A DNA stretch of 20,731 nt from an uncultured Bacilli bacterium (GCA_944332105.1 CALVJI010000014.1:1-20731); one strand, 5' to 3'. Counted from the first letter of the stretch, positions 1-8,345 are shown. Numbers and translations: made by a program. Notes: generated by a model from the sequence alone, not told the origin.

Positions 1-2
1 CA

Positions 3-74
3 GCATCCTCATGGACATTATACGAAGTAGAAAACGGTACATATTCATATGGCATAGGGCCAGCATGGAAATAA
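3..74 (+). CDS. C-terminal tail of an unidentified protein (5' end outside window)
   Basis: Only the last 23 codons are visible, ending at TAA 72-74. The frame encodes a tail ending TYSYGIGPAWK. It stops 13 nt before the next ATG, as expected for the preceding gene of the pilus operon. The other two forward frames are less convincing: one stops at base 30 and the other runs to base 86. No domain can be recognised in so short a piece. Position suggests another pseudopilin or pilus assembly protein, but this is a guess. Confidence 0.5.
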   Translation, partial: ASSWTLYEVENGTYSYGIGPAWK

Positions 75-87
75 GAGGTGATTAGAT

Positions 88-1137
88 ATGAGAGAAACTT
101 ATTGGGGATATTGGATTATATTATTAGGTATCTTTGTAATAGTAATAATGATGTTAGTATCTAATCTAACAACTACAAGTACCCAAGATTATTATTTAGT
201 AAAAGAAGTAACGGAAGCAGCAATGGTCGACGCTGTCGATCTTGCTTACTACCGCCAAAGTGGTGAATTAAAAATCAATCGTGAAAAATTTGTTGAAAGT
301 TTTATCAGAAGATTTGCAGAAAACGTATCTTTAAATACATATCAAGTAGATTTTTATGATTTATATGAAGCCCCACCAAAAGTGAGTGTAAAAGTATCAA
401 CGAAAACAAGTAGCTTTACGGTCGCGGCTGATAATACAACTTTTGATATTGTAACTGAAGTAGACGCTATTTTAGAATTAGATGGAACAGCGCAATATGA
501 TGAGCCAACTACAACTTCAACACCAGGAACAAATGAAGATTTTACTCCAACTACTGTTCCTAATCGTCCAGAAGACGGTTCAAGTTGCTATCAGAATTCA
601 ACTAATGGAGGAAGTGGCTCTGGAAGCGGAAACAATTCTGGTGGTAGCTCAAGCGGTTCTGGAAGCTCATCTGGTTCAACTACTGGAAATGGAGGAAGCT
701 CATCCGGAAGTGGTTCAGGTAGCGATACAGGCTCTGGAACCGGTAGCGGTTCAAATTCTGGATCCGGATCTAACTCTGGTTCAGGCTCAGGAAGTTCTGG
801 AGGTAATACTTCAGGATCTGGAAATACAGGTGGTTCAAATTCTGGCTCAGGATCTAGTGGTGGCGATTATGAAGCAGATCCAAGTTGTGATAATACAAAT
901 ATCACATTAAATTATGCTTCATTGTTAAGCTATTTAACATCACATACAGGCGATTTTTATAACACTACAAACGGTATACATGTAAAGAAAAGCGATATAA
1001 ATGAAACCTTAAATGTGCTAAATGATTATATTTATAGCGATCAATCGATTATGAATTCTGCAAATTTTTATTGCGAATATCAATACGCAACTGAAATATT
1101 TATGGATTTCTACAATAATTTGCCATCGAGTTATTAA
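88..1137 (+). CDS. TadE-like pseudopilin with long Ser/Gly stalk and Cys-bracketed linker
   Basis: A 349-aa single-pass membrane protein likely exposed on the cell surface. It starts MRETYWGYW, followed by a hydrophobic helix (about residues 9-25), then a helix rich in small and acidic residues and a beta-rich domain to about 133. This layout matches TadE/TadG-type minor pseudopilins. Residues 171-260 are almost only Gly, Ser, Asn and Thr, a flexible stalk. Cys167 lies just before it and Cys267 just after it, with a third Cys at 319 in a C-terminal helical domain. The ATG has an upstream AGAGGTG. The N-terminus shares the short Met-Arg-Glu style start of the proteins at 6250 and 6777. Assignment to the pilus rests on this layout and on the adjacent CpaB and CpaF genes. 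The function of the C-terminal domain is unknown. Confidence 0.6.
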   Translation: MRETYWGYWIILLGIFVIVIMMLVSNLTTTSTQDYYLVKEVTEAAMVDAVDLAYYRQSGELKINREKFVESFIRRFAENVSLNTYQVDFYDLYEAPPKVSVKVSTKTSSFTVAADNTTFDIVTEVDAILELDGTAQYDEPTTTSTPGTNEDFTPTTVPNRPEDGSSCYQNSTNGGSGSGSGNNSGGSSSGSGSSSGSTTGNGGSSSGSGSGSDTGSGTGSGSNSGSGSNSGSGSGSSGGNTSGSGNTGGSNSGSGSSGGDYEADPSCDNTNITLNYASLLSYLTSHTGDFYNTTNGIHVKKSDINETLNVLNDYIYSDQSIMNSANFYCEYQYATEIFMDFYNNLPSSY

Positions 1138-1157
1138 AATTGAAGGGAAGAATGTAA

Positions 1158-1985
1158 ATGGGAAATATTCTAGTAAAAGTAAAACGTTTTTTTCAAAACA
1201 AAAATACGGTTACCATATTATGTGTACTAGCAGGTATATTAGTATTGTATATGGGATATAACTGGCGTGTAACTAAGGCTACTGAGCCAGTTTCTATTCC
1301 ATATGCTAAAACTACTTTAGTTTCACGGCATGTTATTACCACAGCTGATATTGGTTATGTTGAAGTAGCCAGTTCAGTTTTAGAAAAGATGGACAATGTT
1401 GTACGAAATTCAGCTCAACTTGTTGGTAAAGAAATAACTTATGGCAATACTGTTCAAGAAAATGGTTTCTTCTTTACCAGTGATGTGGAAGATCCAGCAG
1501 TAAATGAAGAAAATGCTTCAAAATTATTAAGTATGGAAGATGGTTATTCACCAATTACAATTGAGGTGGACTTACATACTACTTATGGTAATGCTATGTA
1601 TCCAGGAAACTATATCGATTTATGGTTTAGCGGAGAAGATGCTACAGGTAGATTTATGTACGGAAAATTTATTCAAAGTATTAAAATTTTATCTGTAACA
1701 GATTCATCTGGAAATTCAGTTTTTGAAACAAGTTCAGAAAACAGAACTCCAGCATATCTTGTGTTTGCGGTACCAGATGACTTACGTGCCTTAATTAACA
1801 ACGCCCAACAACTTGGTGAATTAGTTCCCGTACCACGTAACAAATCGTATACTTCAAACCCTGGACCAACCGAAATAGCAAGTCAATATATTCGAAGTTA
1901 TATTTTAACGCATACCGCGATTATTAACGACAGTACAAGTACAACAACGGGTACAACGACAAATGAGGAGGGTTCAAATGAATAG
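1158..1985 (+). CDS. cpaB: CpaB/RcpC-like SAF-domain pilus assembly protein, copy 1
   Basis: A 275-aa protein with a short cytoplasmic N-terminus, one membrane helix (about 17-36) and an SAF domain (about 48-115, pattern IPYAKTTLVSRHVITTADI). It continues with the CpaB/RcpC C-terminal domain (YPGNYIDLWFSGEDATGR region, about 150-230). The tail is Thr-rich (TSTTTGTTT). CpaB/RcpC proteins belong to Tad pilus systems. In Gram-negatives they sit by the secretin, whereas here the protein would act on the outer face of the single membrane. Its RBS is GAAGGGA. The gene overlaps the start of its paralogue by 8 nt, so the two are probably translationally coupled. Confidence 0.75.
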   Translation: MGNILVKVKRFFQNKNTVTILCVLAGILVLYMGYNWRVTKATEPVSIPYAKTTLVSRHVITTADIGYVEVASSVLEKMDNVVRNSAQLVGKEITYGNTVQENGFFFTSDVEDPAVNEENASKLLSMEDGYSPITIEVDLHTTYGNAMYPGNYIDLWFSGEDATGRFMYGKFIQSIKILSVTDSSGNSVFETSSENRTPAYLVFAVPDDLRALINNAQQLGELVPVPRNKSYTSNPGPTEIASQYIRSYILTHTAIINDSTSTTTGTTTNEEGSNE

Positions 1986-2811
1986 TTTAATTGTTAAAGT
2001 CAAAAGATTTTTAAGTAATAAAAATACAGTTACAATCATTTGTGTGATCCTCGGAGTTGTAGTACTTTATATCGGTTATAATTATCGTGTAAATTCCGAG
2101 TTAAATCCAACTCGTGTGCCATATGCTAAAACTACATTAGAAGCCAGACATGTAATTACAGCTGAAGACATTGCGTATATGGATGTCAACAGCGATGTTA
2201 TGTCTAGAAGTACAAACATTATTATCGATGCAAATCAATTAATTGGGAAAGAAGTAAAATATGGAAATGTTATTCCAGAAAATGGCTTCTTCTATACCGA
2301 AGATATTACTGATCCATCTTTATCACCAGACTACGTCTTGAATGATATTGCAGATGGTTATACAGCGTTTTCTTTAAGTGTAGACTCTGCAAGTACTTAT
2401 GGTAATTCTATTCATAAAAATGATTATATCGATTTATGGTTTAGTGGTGAAGATGATACAGATCGTATCATTTATGCGAATCTAGTAGAAAGTATCAAAG
2501 TACTAGATGTTCGTGATAGTGAAGGTGTTTCATTAAGTAATTCAGAAACAAATATTCCAAGTGAATTATTATTTGCAGTTCCAGATGAACTATATAGTTT
2601 ACTTGTTAAAGCTCAAGAAGTAGGAGAATTAGAAGCTGTACCAAGAAACAAAGCTTATACAGCGGACCCTGGCGAAACGCAAGTTGCAAGTGAATATGTA
2701 AGAGACTTTATTTTATCAAAATCAGCTGTTATTCCAGACGAAAATACTTCATCAAATTCAACGACAACGACTGATGAAACTGATGAAAATAACACAACAA
2801 CAACAGAATAA
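1978..2811 (+). CDS. cpaB: CpaB/RcpC-like SAF-domain pilus assembly protein, copy 2
   Basis: A paralogue of the preceding gene: both begin with a VKVKRF.xNKNTVTI segment, carry one membrane helix and an SAF domain (VPYAKTTLEARHVITAEDI), and contain the NDYIDLWFSGEDDTDR region. The chosen ATG at 1978 has a strong GAGGAGGG at 1965-1972 inside the end of copy 1. It also makes the N-termini of the two copies align, whereas the upstream ATG at 1963 has no such support. The tail is again Thr/Asp/Glu-rich. Two diverged SAF proteins in tandem suggest a hetero-oligomer or divided roles in pilus assembly, which is inference. Confidence 0.75.
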   Translation: MNSLIVKVKRFLSNKNTVTIICVILGVVVLYIGYNYRVNSELNPTRVPYAKTTLEARHVITAEDIAYMDVNSDVMSRSTNIIIDANQLIGKEVKYGNVIPENGFFYTEDITDPSLSPDYVLNDIADGYTAFSLSVDSASTYGNSIHKNDYIDLWFSGEDDTDRIIYANLVESIKVLDVRDSEGVSLSNSETNIPSELLFAVPDELYSLLVKAQEVGELEAVPRNKAYTADPGETQVASEYVRDFILSKSAVIPDENTSSNSTTTTDETDENNTTTTE

Positions 2812-2828
2812 AAAGGATAGGTGATAAT

Positions 2829-3941
2829 ATGAATGATGCCGTTTTTTCCCAACTGGATTTTGGACCATTAGAAGAATTTTTACGAGACGATAATGTTACC
2901 GATATTTCTTATACTAATGGTGGTCAAGTTTGGCTAAAAACACTAGATAAAGGTGTTTACCAAGTTAATCGACCAGAAATTAACAATGCCTTAATGGAAA
3001 AACTGGCCTTTCAATGTGCCAATGTTATGGGTCAAACATTTAATATGGCCCATCCTATGCTCGATGCCGAAAGCGCCGAGTTACGTATGAATTTTATTCA
3101 TGATTCCATCGCAACCAATGGTATTGCTTGTGTTATTCGTAAAACACCAGCTAAAATCCGTTTAAACAAAGAAAAATTACTAAACGAAAAATATGTAACA
3201 GAATCTGTCCACGATTTTCTAATGAAATGTGTTGAAGGACACGCCAATATCATTGTTAGTGGTGAAACTGGTTCTGGTAAAACAGAGTTAGTTAAATATT
3301 TAGCTAGTCATACTAAAGAAAATGAAAAAATCATTACGATTGAAGATACCCTAGAATTGCACTTAGACCGTATCTTCCCTCATCGTGATATCGTTGCCTT
3401 AAAAACGAATAATATTGCTAGCTATAGTGATATCTTAGTAGCCTGCATGCGGCAAAACCCAATTTGGATTTTATTATCCGAAGTTCGTAGTGCCGAAGCT
3501 GTTATGGCTGTACGTAACTCAATTTCTTCAGGCCATCATATTTTATCAACAATTCACTCGGATAAAGCAAGTTTAATTCCAATGCGTATGTTTGCCTTGA
3601 TTGAAAGTAATATCGATGTAGAACAATTTGTAACTACTATTCACCGATATGTACAAATAGGTATTTACGTTAAAGGCTATATGAGTAAGGAATTAGGAAG
3701 ATTCCAACGTGAAATTATGGAAGTATGTGAGTTTTATGTTGATGATAATAACAAGCCACAAGTCAACACGATTTATCGTAAGACCTTAACAGGGGAGTTA
3801 ACAATGAATAATCCAACTAAATACCTGCGAGATTATTTAGGTATTGGCGGTGTTGTCTTAGATGATGATATTTTCCATTTGGATGAAGAAAAAGCTACGG
3901 CTACACCAAGCGAACCAAAAGAAGCTATTGAAACTTTATAA
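2829..3941 (+). CDS. cpaF: CpaF/TadA-type secretion ATPase
   Basis: A cytoplasmic hexameric motor ATPase of the type II/IV secretion superfamily that powers pilus assembly. Residues 145-152 are the Walker A GETGSGKT. An acidic IEDTLELHL segment follows at 171-179, then the Walker B region NPIWILLSEVRSAEA at 210-224, and the His box SGHHILSTIHSD at 234-245. The 370-aa length fits a compact CpaF without the long N-terminal extension of some relatives. The C-terminal 40 residues are acidic and Pro/Glu-rich. RBS AGGATAGGTG precedes the ATG. It lies directly upstream of two TadB/TadC platform genes, the usual Tad order. Confidence 0.9.
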   Translation: MNDAVFSQLDFGPLEEFLRDDNVTDISYTNGGQVWLKTLDKGVYQVNRPEINNALMEKLAFQCANVMGQTFNMAHPMLDAESAELRMNFIHDSIATNGIACVIRKTPAKIRLNKEKLLNEKYVTESVHDFLMKCVEGHANIIVSGETGSGKTELVKYLASHTKENEKIITIEDTLELHLDRIFPHRDIVALKTNNIASYSDILVACMRQNPIWILLSEVRSAEAVMAVRNSISSGHHILSTIHSDKASLIPMRMFALIESNIDVEQFVTTIHRYVQIGIYVKGYMSKELGRFQREIMEVCEFYVDDNNKPQVNTIYRKTLTGELTMNNPTKYLRDYLGIGGVVLDDDIFHLDEEKATATPSEPKEAIETL

Positions 3942-3959
3942 AAGAAAGAAGGAGTTGTT

Positions 3960-4856
3960 ATGATTGAACTAATTTTATTAATAGGACTAGCCATTTTTGC
4001 TCTGTCTTATCGGTTTAATAATGGAGAAAATGTCTATAAATTTTTCGTGACACAAGCAACATCAGCTTATGAAAAATATGCTCCTTATAGCTTCAAAGAA
4101 GTTCGTACGAAAACGAAAGAATTAGGCCAAGAATATACACCAAGACAATACATGACTCAAGTCATTATCTTTGCCGCCGTAGCTTTTGGCATAACTTACT
4201 TATATTTTTACAATATTATCATATCAGTCATCTATGCTTTAATCGCGATTGCTTTTATTCCATACTTAGCTTATTTAAGATGTCAAAAAATTTACAGTGA
4301 ATTTATCTTTGAACAAGTTCAAATATATACTACCAATGTAATTATGGAATTTACAACGACGCAAAGCTTTGTTAAATCACTAGAAGGAGTAAGAGACTCA
4401 GGAATCTTAGAAGATCCAGTTTTACAAGATGTAAAAACAATGATTGATATGTCTTATCAAAACGGAACAATTGATGAGTCCATTCAATTCTTTAATAATA
4501 AATATCCATTTTACATGGTTAAGAACATGAATCAACTTTTCTTACAAATTACCAAAGAAGGTGCTAAAGACTCTGGTCAAGCACTTGAAAACATGTCTAT
4601 GGATATCGATGCCTTAGTTGAAGGGGTTTATCGCGATCAAATTGACCGTAAAGAATTCCATCGTCGTTTTGTTACCTTCGGTCTAGCCTTATTCTTATTA
4701 GTTATGGCTATGCAATTCTTATTAGGAACAGACTCATATATCGAACTTCTTGAAATGTGGTATGTTCAACTTATTCTCCATGCCATCATTATTATCAATT
4801 GCTTTTTCCTCATTAAAGGTGAGAAGTTCTACTATGAAGATGTGGGGGTGGAATAA
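3960..4856 (+). CDS. tadB: TadB-like GspF-domain membrane platform protein
   Basis: A 298-aa integral membrane protein forming the inner-membrane platform on which the CpaF ATPase acts. It has an N-terminal helix (about 1-15), two hydrophobic helices around 65-105, a cytoplasmic helical T2SSF-type domain (about 110-220) and two C-terminal helices (about 232-290). RBS AAGGAG lies 7 nt before the ATG. Its stop overlaps the next start (TAATG), a sign of translational coupling to the TadC-like partner, matching the TadB-TadC pair of Tad systems. Confidence 0.75.
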   Translation: MIELILLIGLAIFALSYRFNNGENVYKFFVTQATSAYEKYAPYSFKEVRTKTKELGQEYTPRQYMTQVIIFAAVAFGITYLYFYNIIISVIYALIAIAFIPYLAYLRCQKIYSEFIFEQVQIYTTNVIMEFTTTQSFVKSLEGVRDSGILEDPVLQDVKTMIDMSYQNGTIDESIQFFNNKYPFYMVKNMNQLFLQITKEGAKDSGQALENMSMDIDALVEGVYRDQIDRKEFHRRFVTFGLALFLLVMAMQFLLGTDSYIELLEMWYVQLILHAIIIINCFFLIKGEKFYYEDVGVE

Positions 4857-5644
4857 TGTATTTAGAGGTTTTTGCCCTCGCGGCTATTTTATTGTTTCTA
4901 TTAAACTATACGGGTAAAATAAGTGCTAACCGTTTTGTTTCAGATAACGAAGTTTTATTCCGTAAATTAAAAGAAAGTGATTGGGACTTTTATGTTAAAG
5001 CCAAATATGGAGATACAGTAAATCCAGACTTTCTCTTTAATAGAAGAATAAAAAATGGATTATTAACAATTTTTGTTGTTTTAGTATTCATGATATCTAA
5101 TTTATCTTATATAACAGTTTTATTCAGTTTTATACTAGGATATTTAGTTTTCAAAATGGATTACTCCAATCTAAAAAAATATTATAAAAGGCATTTAACT
5201 GAAATTGATGCCATGTTACCGCATTACTTAAAAGGATTAGAAATCTTAATTCAACACTATACAGTTCCAGTAGCTTTAGGTAAATCAATTGAAGATGCAC
5301 CAGATATTTTTAAAGAAGGACTTCAAGAAATGATCAATAAAATCAATAGTGGTGATGATACGATTCAACCTTATATGGATTTTGCTAAAACATATCCAGT
5401 AAGAGATTCCATGCGAATGATGCGTTTGTTATATCGTCTTTCTTTAGGACGACAAGAACATAAGCAAGAACAGTTATTGACATTTTCAAGAACCATTTCC
5501 AACTTACAACAAAAAGCTCGTGAATTAAAATACAAACATCGCCTTGAAAAAATGGAAAGCAAAACCATGCAAATGTTAATAACGACTGGTTTAGGAGTAA
5601 TGGTTTTACTCATCTTTGCAGTTTTACAGTTAATGGGAACTTAA
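4856..5644 (+). CDS. tadC: TadC-like GspF-domain membrane platform protein
   Basis: A 262-aa second platform protein. It has an N-terminal helix (1-18), a membrane helix pair around 70-103, a helical cytoplasmic domain (about 105-235) and one C-terminal helix (about 238-260). It is shorter than TadB and lacks the last helix pair, as is common for TadC. The RBS, GGGGGTGG at 4844-4851, lies inside the end of the upstream gene. No clear terminator follows. Instead a new promoter lies 6 nt beyond the stop codon. Confidence 0.7.
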   Translation: MYLEVFALAAILLFLLNYTGKISANRFVSDNEVLFRKLKESDWDFYVKAKYGDTVNPDFLFNRRIKNGLLTIFVVLVFMISNLSYITVLFSFILGYLVFKMDYSNLKKYYKRHLTEIDAMLPHYLKGLEILIQHYTVPVALGKSIEDAPDIFKEGLQEMINKINSGDDTIQPYMDFAKTYPVRDSMRMMRLLYRLSLGRQEHKQEQLLTFSRTISNLQQKARELKYKHRLEKMESKTMQMLITTGLGVMVLLIFAVLQLMGT

Positions 5645-5649
5645 TTTTA

Positions 5650-5678
5650 TTGATATTTAAAAAAAAACAGGTTATAAT
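5650..5678 (+). promoter_or_regulatory. Strong sigma-A-type promoter of the pilin genes
   Basis: TTGATA at 5650-5655, a 17-nt spacer and TATAAT at 5673-5678 give a near-consensus promoter, with a start expected near 5685. It sits inside the cluster just upstream of the two small pilin candidates. That fits the usual need for many more copies of major pilin than of assembly proteins. Confidence 0.8.
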
Positions 5679-5709
5679 AATTACTATAGAGTAGGAGGTT
5701 AAAGAATAT

Positions 5710-5967
5710 ATGAAGGAAGCAACAGGTGAATTAAATATGACAGTTGTAACTGTAGTAGCAATTGCCGCGGTGGCCGCATTCTTCTATGCATTTGTTTGGC
5801 CAAGTATTAGAAACAGTATCACTACAAGTACAAACTGTGCATCTGCTCAATGTCAAGAAGACAGTTGTAAGGATGTAAATGGTCAAAGAGTTTGCGATCA
5901 ATGCTATTATGCTAACGAAGCTGGCCAGTTTACTGAAGGTCCTATCACGTGCACATATCAAAATTAA
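5710..5967 (+). CDS. Small six-cysteine pilin candidate 1
   Basis: An 85-aa protein: six-residue N-terminal MKEATG, a hydrophobic helix about 10-30 ending in WP (30-31), then a short extracellular tail with six Cys (43, 48, 53, 62, 65, 81). Size, single N-terminal helix, strong promoter and strong RBS (AGGAGG, 11 nt from ATG) all suggest the major Flp-like pilin of the Tad-like cluster. A classical prepilin site with Glu at +5 is not evident. The even number of cysteines in an exported tail suggests disulphides. The next gene is a clear paralogue. Confidence 0.6.
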   Translation: MKEATGELNMTVVTVVAIAAVAAFFYAFVWPSIRNSITTSTNCASAQCQEDSCKDVNGQRVCDQCYYANEAGQFTEGPITCTYQN

Positions 5968-5991
5968 TAATTTATACGAAGGAGATTAAAT

Positions 5992-6231
5992 ATGAAACAA
6001 GCTACAGGTGAATTAAATGCTACTGTGTTCGTTGTCGTTGCTGTAGCTTCTCTTGTAGTTTTTTTCTATTTTACCATTTGGCCAATGATTCGGAATAATG
6101 TGAATGCCAATACCCAATGTAGTAAGGCAATTTGTGAAAATTGTCCGGAGGGTGGATGTGAAAAAGTCAATTGCTATGTCATGGAAAATGGTCAAAAATC
6201 TGACACTTTTCAATGTGTTTGGAAAGGTTAA
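5992..6231 (+). CDS. Small six-cysteine pilin candidate 2
   Basis: A 79-aa paralogue of the preceding protein. It shares the start MK.ATGELN.T, the helix ending WP at 30-31 and the first two Cys at 43 and 48. The remaining Cys are at 51, 56, 61 and 75, again six in total. RBS AAGGAG lies about 6 nt before the ATG. Two similar pilins in tandem may form a mixed filament or one may be minor. Identification rests on size, topology and context, because Flp-family sequence identity is weak. Confidence 0.6.
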   Translation: MKQATGELNATVFVVVAVASLVVFFYFTIWPMIRNNVNANTQCSKAICENCPEGGCEKVNCYVMENGQKSDTFQCVWKG

Positions 6232-6249
6232 GAAGGAGGTTAGAAGCAT

Positions 6250-6780
6250 ATGAGAGAAGCCATAGGTGGAACATGGTTATTCCAAATAGTAATATTCTTT
6301 ATTTTGCTATTTACAGGCTATATGTGTCTAACCATTAATCAGTCTAAGGCCTTTAATGTTAAAAATCAAATTATCGAAACCATTCAAAGTTACAATGGAA
6401 TCGATCTAAATGGGGGCTATAACAGTCGTAATCAAGATGCCTTTACCGATATTGTAAGTTATATTCAAGAAAACTCTTTTCGAACTACAGGATACATTCC
6501 TGATGCCGAAGAAATAAATGATCGAACATATCGTTATGAATGTTTTGATCGCAATGGCCAGAATGTTGGTAATAATGGTGATCGAGCAGTTTTCTGCATT
6601 ACGAAAATTGATGTCTCAGAAGATGCGAGTATTCCAAGTGACTCTGCTAATGAACTGCCATCTTTAGCATATTATAGAGTTGTAGTTTTCTATCGCTTAG
6701 ATTTACCGATTTTTGGTAGTTTATTTAACTTTCAAATAACAGGCGACACAAGACTTTTATATGGAGGTGTAAACTCATGA
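6250..6780 (+). CDS. TadE-like minor pseudopilin 1
   Basis: A 176-aa single-pass protein starting MREAIGGTW with a hydrophobic helix (about 9-30) followed by INQSKAF and an extracellular domain to the C-terminus, including Cys98 and Cys115. The order of short charged start, helix and alpha/beta domain matches TadE-like pseudopilins. It overlaps its paralogue by 4 nt (ATGA), so the two are coupled. RBS GAAGGAGG lies upstream. Expected role: minor pilus subunit or initiation complex on the cell surface. Confidence 0.6.
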   Translation: MREAIGGTWLFQIVIFFILLFTGYMCLTINQSKAFNVKNQIIETIQSYNGIDLNGGYNSRNQDAFTDIVSYIQENSFRTTGYIPDAEEINDRTYRYECFDRNGQNVGNNGDRAVFCITKIDVSEDASIPSDSANELPSLAYYRVVVFYRLDLPIFGSLFNFQITGDTRLLYGGVNS

Positions 6781-7274
6781 GACAAACAGTTGGTACAACA
6801 TGGGTCCTCCAATTAGTTATTGTATTTATGTTAATATTTGTTGCCTTTTTAGCTCTTTCTATTAATTATACGAAAGCATTCCAAATGAAAAACGAATTAT
6901 TAGGAATGATCGAAAAATACGAAGGAGTTACAAATGGGGATAATGGTTCAATAAGTCTTATAAATAATTATTTACGTTTTAATAATTATACAACAAACGG
7001 AGGGTGTCAAATCGGAGAATACGGAGTACGTAATTTAAATGAAAATACATTAACTCCTATTACTCAAAGTAATCAAAATCAAAATTACTATTATTGTGTT
7101 TCAAAAATTGATGCCAGCACAGAAACGCTAAATCAACGAGCACGATATCGTATTCGTATTTTCTTTAAATTTGGCTTGCCAGTTATTGGAGATATATTCA
7201 CTTTTTCCGTAGAAGGGACAACCATAAATTTGAATCGACCATTTGACGATAACATGACGCCAATAGAAGAATAG
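6777..7274 (+). CDS. TadE-like minor pseudopilin 2
   Basis: A 165-aa paralogue of the preceding protein. Both have MR(E/Q) at the start, Gly at position 6, Thr-Trp, a helix of about 20 residues, then a SIN.(S/T)KAF-like segment. Both contain a FxITKID/VSKIDAS-type strand with a nearby Cys and end with a similar RxFFKFGLP(V/I)xGxxFxF segment. RBS GGAGGTG lies in the previous gene. The pair may act as a heterodimer, as TadE and TadF do in other systems (inference). Confidence 0.6.
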   Translation: MRQTVGTTWVLQLVIVFMLIFVAFLALSINYTKAFQMKNELLGMIEKYEGVTNGDNGSISLINNYLRFNNYTTNGGCQIGEYGVRNLNENTLTPITQSNQNQNYYYCVSKIDASTETLNQRARYRIRIFFKFGLPVIGDIFTFSVEGTTINLNRPFDDNMTPIEE

Positions 7275-7289
7275 AGGTGGGAAAATAAT

Positions 7290-8321
7290 ATGAATGTCAA
7301 AGTAGTAAATAAATATGCATCTTTATTAAATGAGTTAGATATTGATTTCATAAAGAGTGTTGAAGGTGAATTTACACCTGAAGAAATAGTCATGCAATTT
7401 GCCAACTTTTTCTTCAATAAAATGATATTAGATATTACTGCTGTAAAAAATTATGAAGATATTACAAAAATTCAAGAATTATCTGTAAACATGGATATGA
7501 GTAAAGTTATTCTATTACTTGATGATTCTGAAATAGTAAATAGCCCACGGTATTTATCGCAATTAGTTTCTATGGGAATTTATAATTTCACAAGAAATGT
7601 TGATGCCATAAAATTTTTAATTGATAATCCTAATACGTATAAAGATGTCGCGATGTATCATCAATTAAATAATGTGATGGTAACACCGGAAACATCATCT
7701 GACGATGAATCAGCAAACACTAGTTTTGGAGGTGCTGTAATCGCGCCACCTCAAGAGAGAGAACTTCGAGTAATTGGTATTAAAAATGTGACCGAACATG
7801 CTGGAAGCACTACTTTAACTTATTTGCTAAAAAAGCAATTAGAAAAGAAGTATAAAGTAGTCGCGGTAGAAGTAGATGACAATGACTTTGTTTTCTTAAA
7901 CGATCGAAGTTTAAAACATACGAATCATATGGAATTACAAAACTTTGTCGCATCCAACTATAATTTAGATGTAATTTTAGTCGATTTAAATGACAAAGGA
8001 CCAGAATCAGCTTGTACTGAAGTATTATATTTAATTGAACCAGGATTAATTAAACTCAATAAATTAATTCGTAAAGATCGGAATATCTTTGAAAAACTAA
8101 AAGGCAAAAAAATTATTTTAAATCGAAGTGTTCTTAATAGTTCAGATATCGCGGATTTTGAATATGAATCACGTAGTAAAGTATATTTTAACATTCCTTA
8201 TGTTGATGATAAATTAGACAATAACCATGTTTTAAATGAATTATTGATTCATATGGGCTTTGCCAGATTAGATGATAATAATTCTGAAAAAGGTGGCAAA
8301 CTATTTAGTATTTTTAAATGA
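7290..8321 (+). CDS. TadZ/CpaE-like atypical ParA-family protein
   Basis: A 343-aa cytoplasmic protein. The N-terminal half (about 1-125) looks like a receiver-type domain (KVILLLDDS at 72-80). The C-terminal half looks like a MinD/ParA fold with strand VIGIKNVTEH, a loop AGSTT (171-175) and strand VVAVEVDDND. TadZ/CpaE proteins of this layout localise Tad pili. The Walker A position reads TEHAGSTT (168-175) instead of KGGxGKTT, so both the signature and the catalytic lysine are missing. RBS AGAGGTGGG. It is the last gene before the terminator. Identification rests on domain order and context. Confidence 0.6.
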   Translation: MNVKVVNKYASLLNELDIDFIKSVEGEFTPEEIVMQFANFFFNKMILDITAVKNYEDITKIQELSVNMDMSKVILLLDDSEIVNSPRYLSQLVSMGIYNFTRNVDAIKFLIDNPNTYKDVAMYHQLNNVMVTPETSSDDESANTSFGGAVIAPPQERELRVIGIKNVTEHAGSTTLTYLLKKQLEKKYKVVAVEVDDNDFVFLNDRSLKHTNHMELQNFVASNYNLDVILVDLNDKGPESACTEVLYLIEPGLIKLNKLIRKDRNIFEKLKGKKIILNRSVLNSSDIADFEYESRSKVYFNIPYVDDKLDNNHVLNELLIHMGFARLDDNNSEKGGKLFSIFK

Positions 8322-8322
8322 G

Positions 8323-8345
8323 ATACCTAAAAAGGTATTTTTTTA
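8323..8345 (+). terminator. Intrinsic terminator of the pilus operon
   Basis: A 6-bp stem, ATACCT at 8323-8328 and AGGTAT at 8333-8338, with an AAAA loop and a run of eight T. It starts 2 nt after the stop codon of the TadZ-like gene. Confidence 0.75.

Noticed and set aside
482..910. 142-aa ORF in another frame within the first pseudopilin gene
   Set aside because: It is a shadow of the Ser/Gly-coding repeats and has no RBS. The translation is low-complexity and the main frame explains the sequence.
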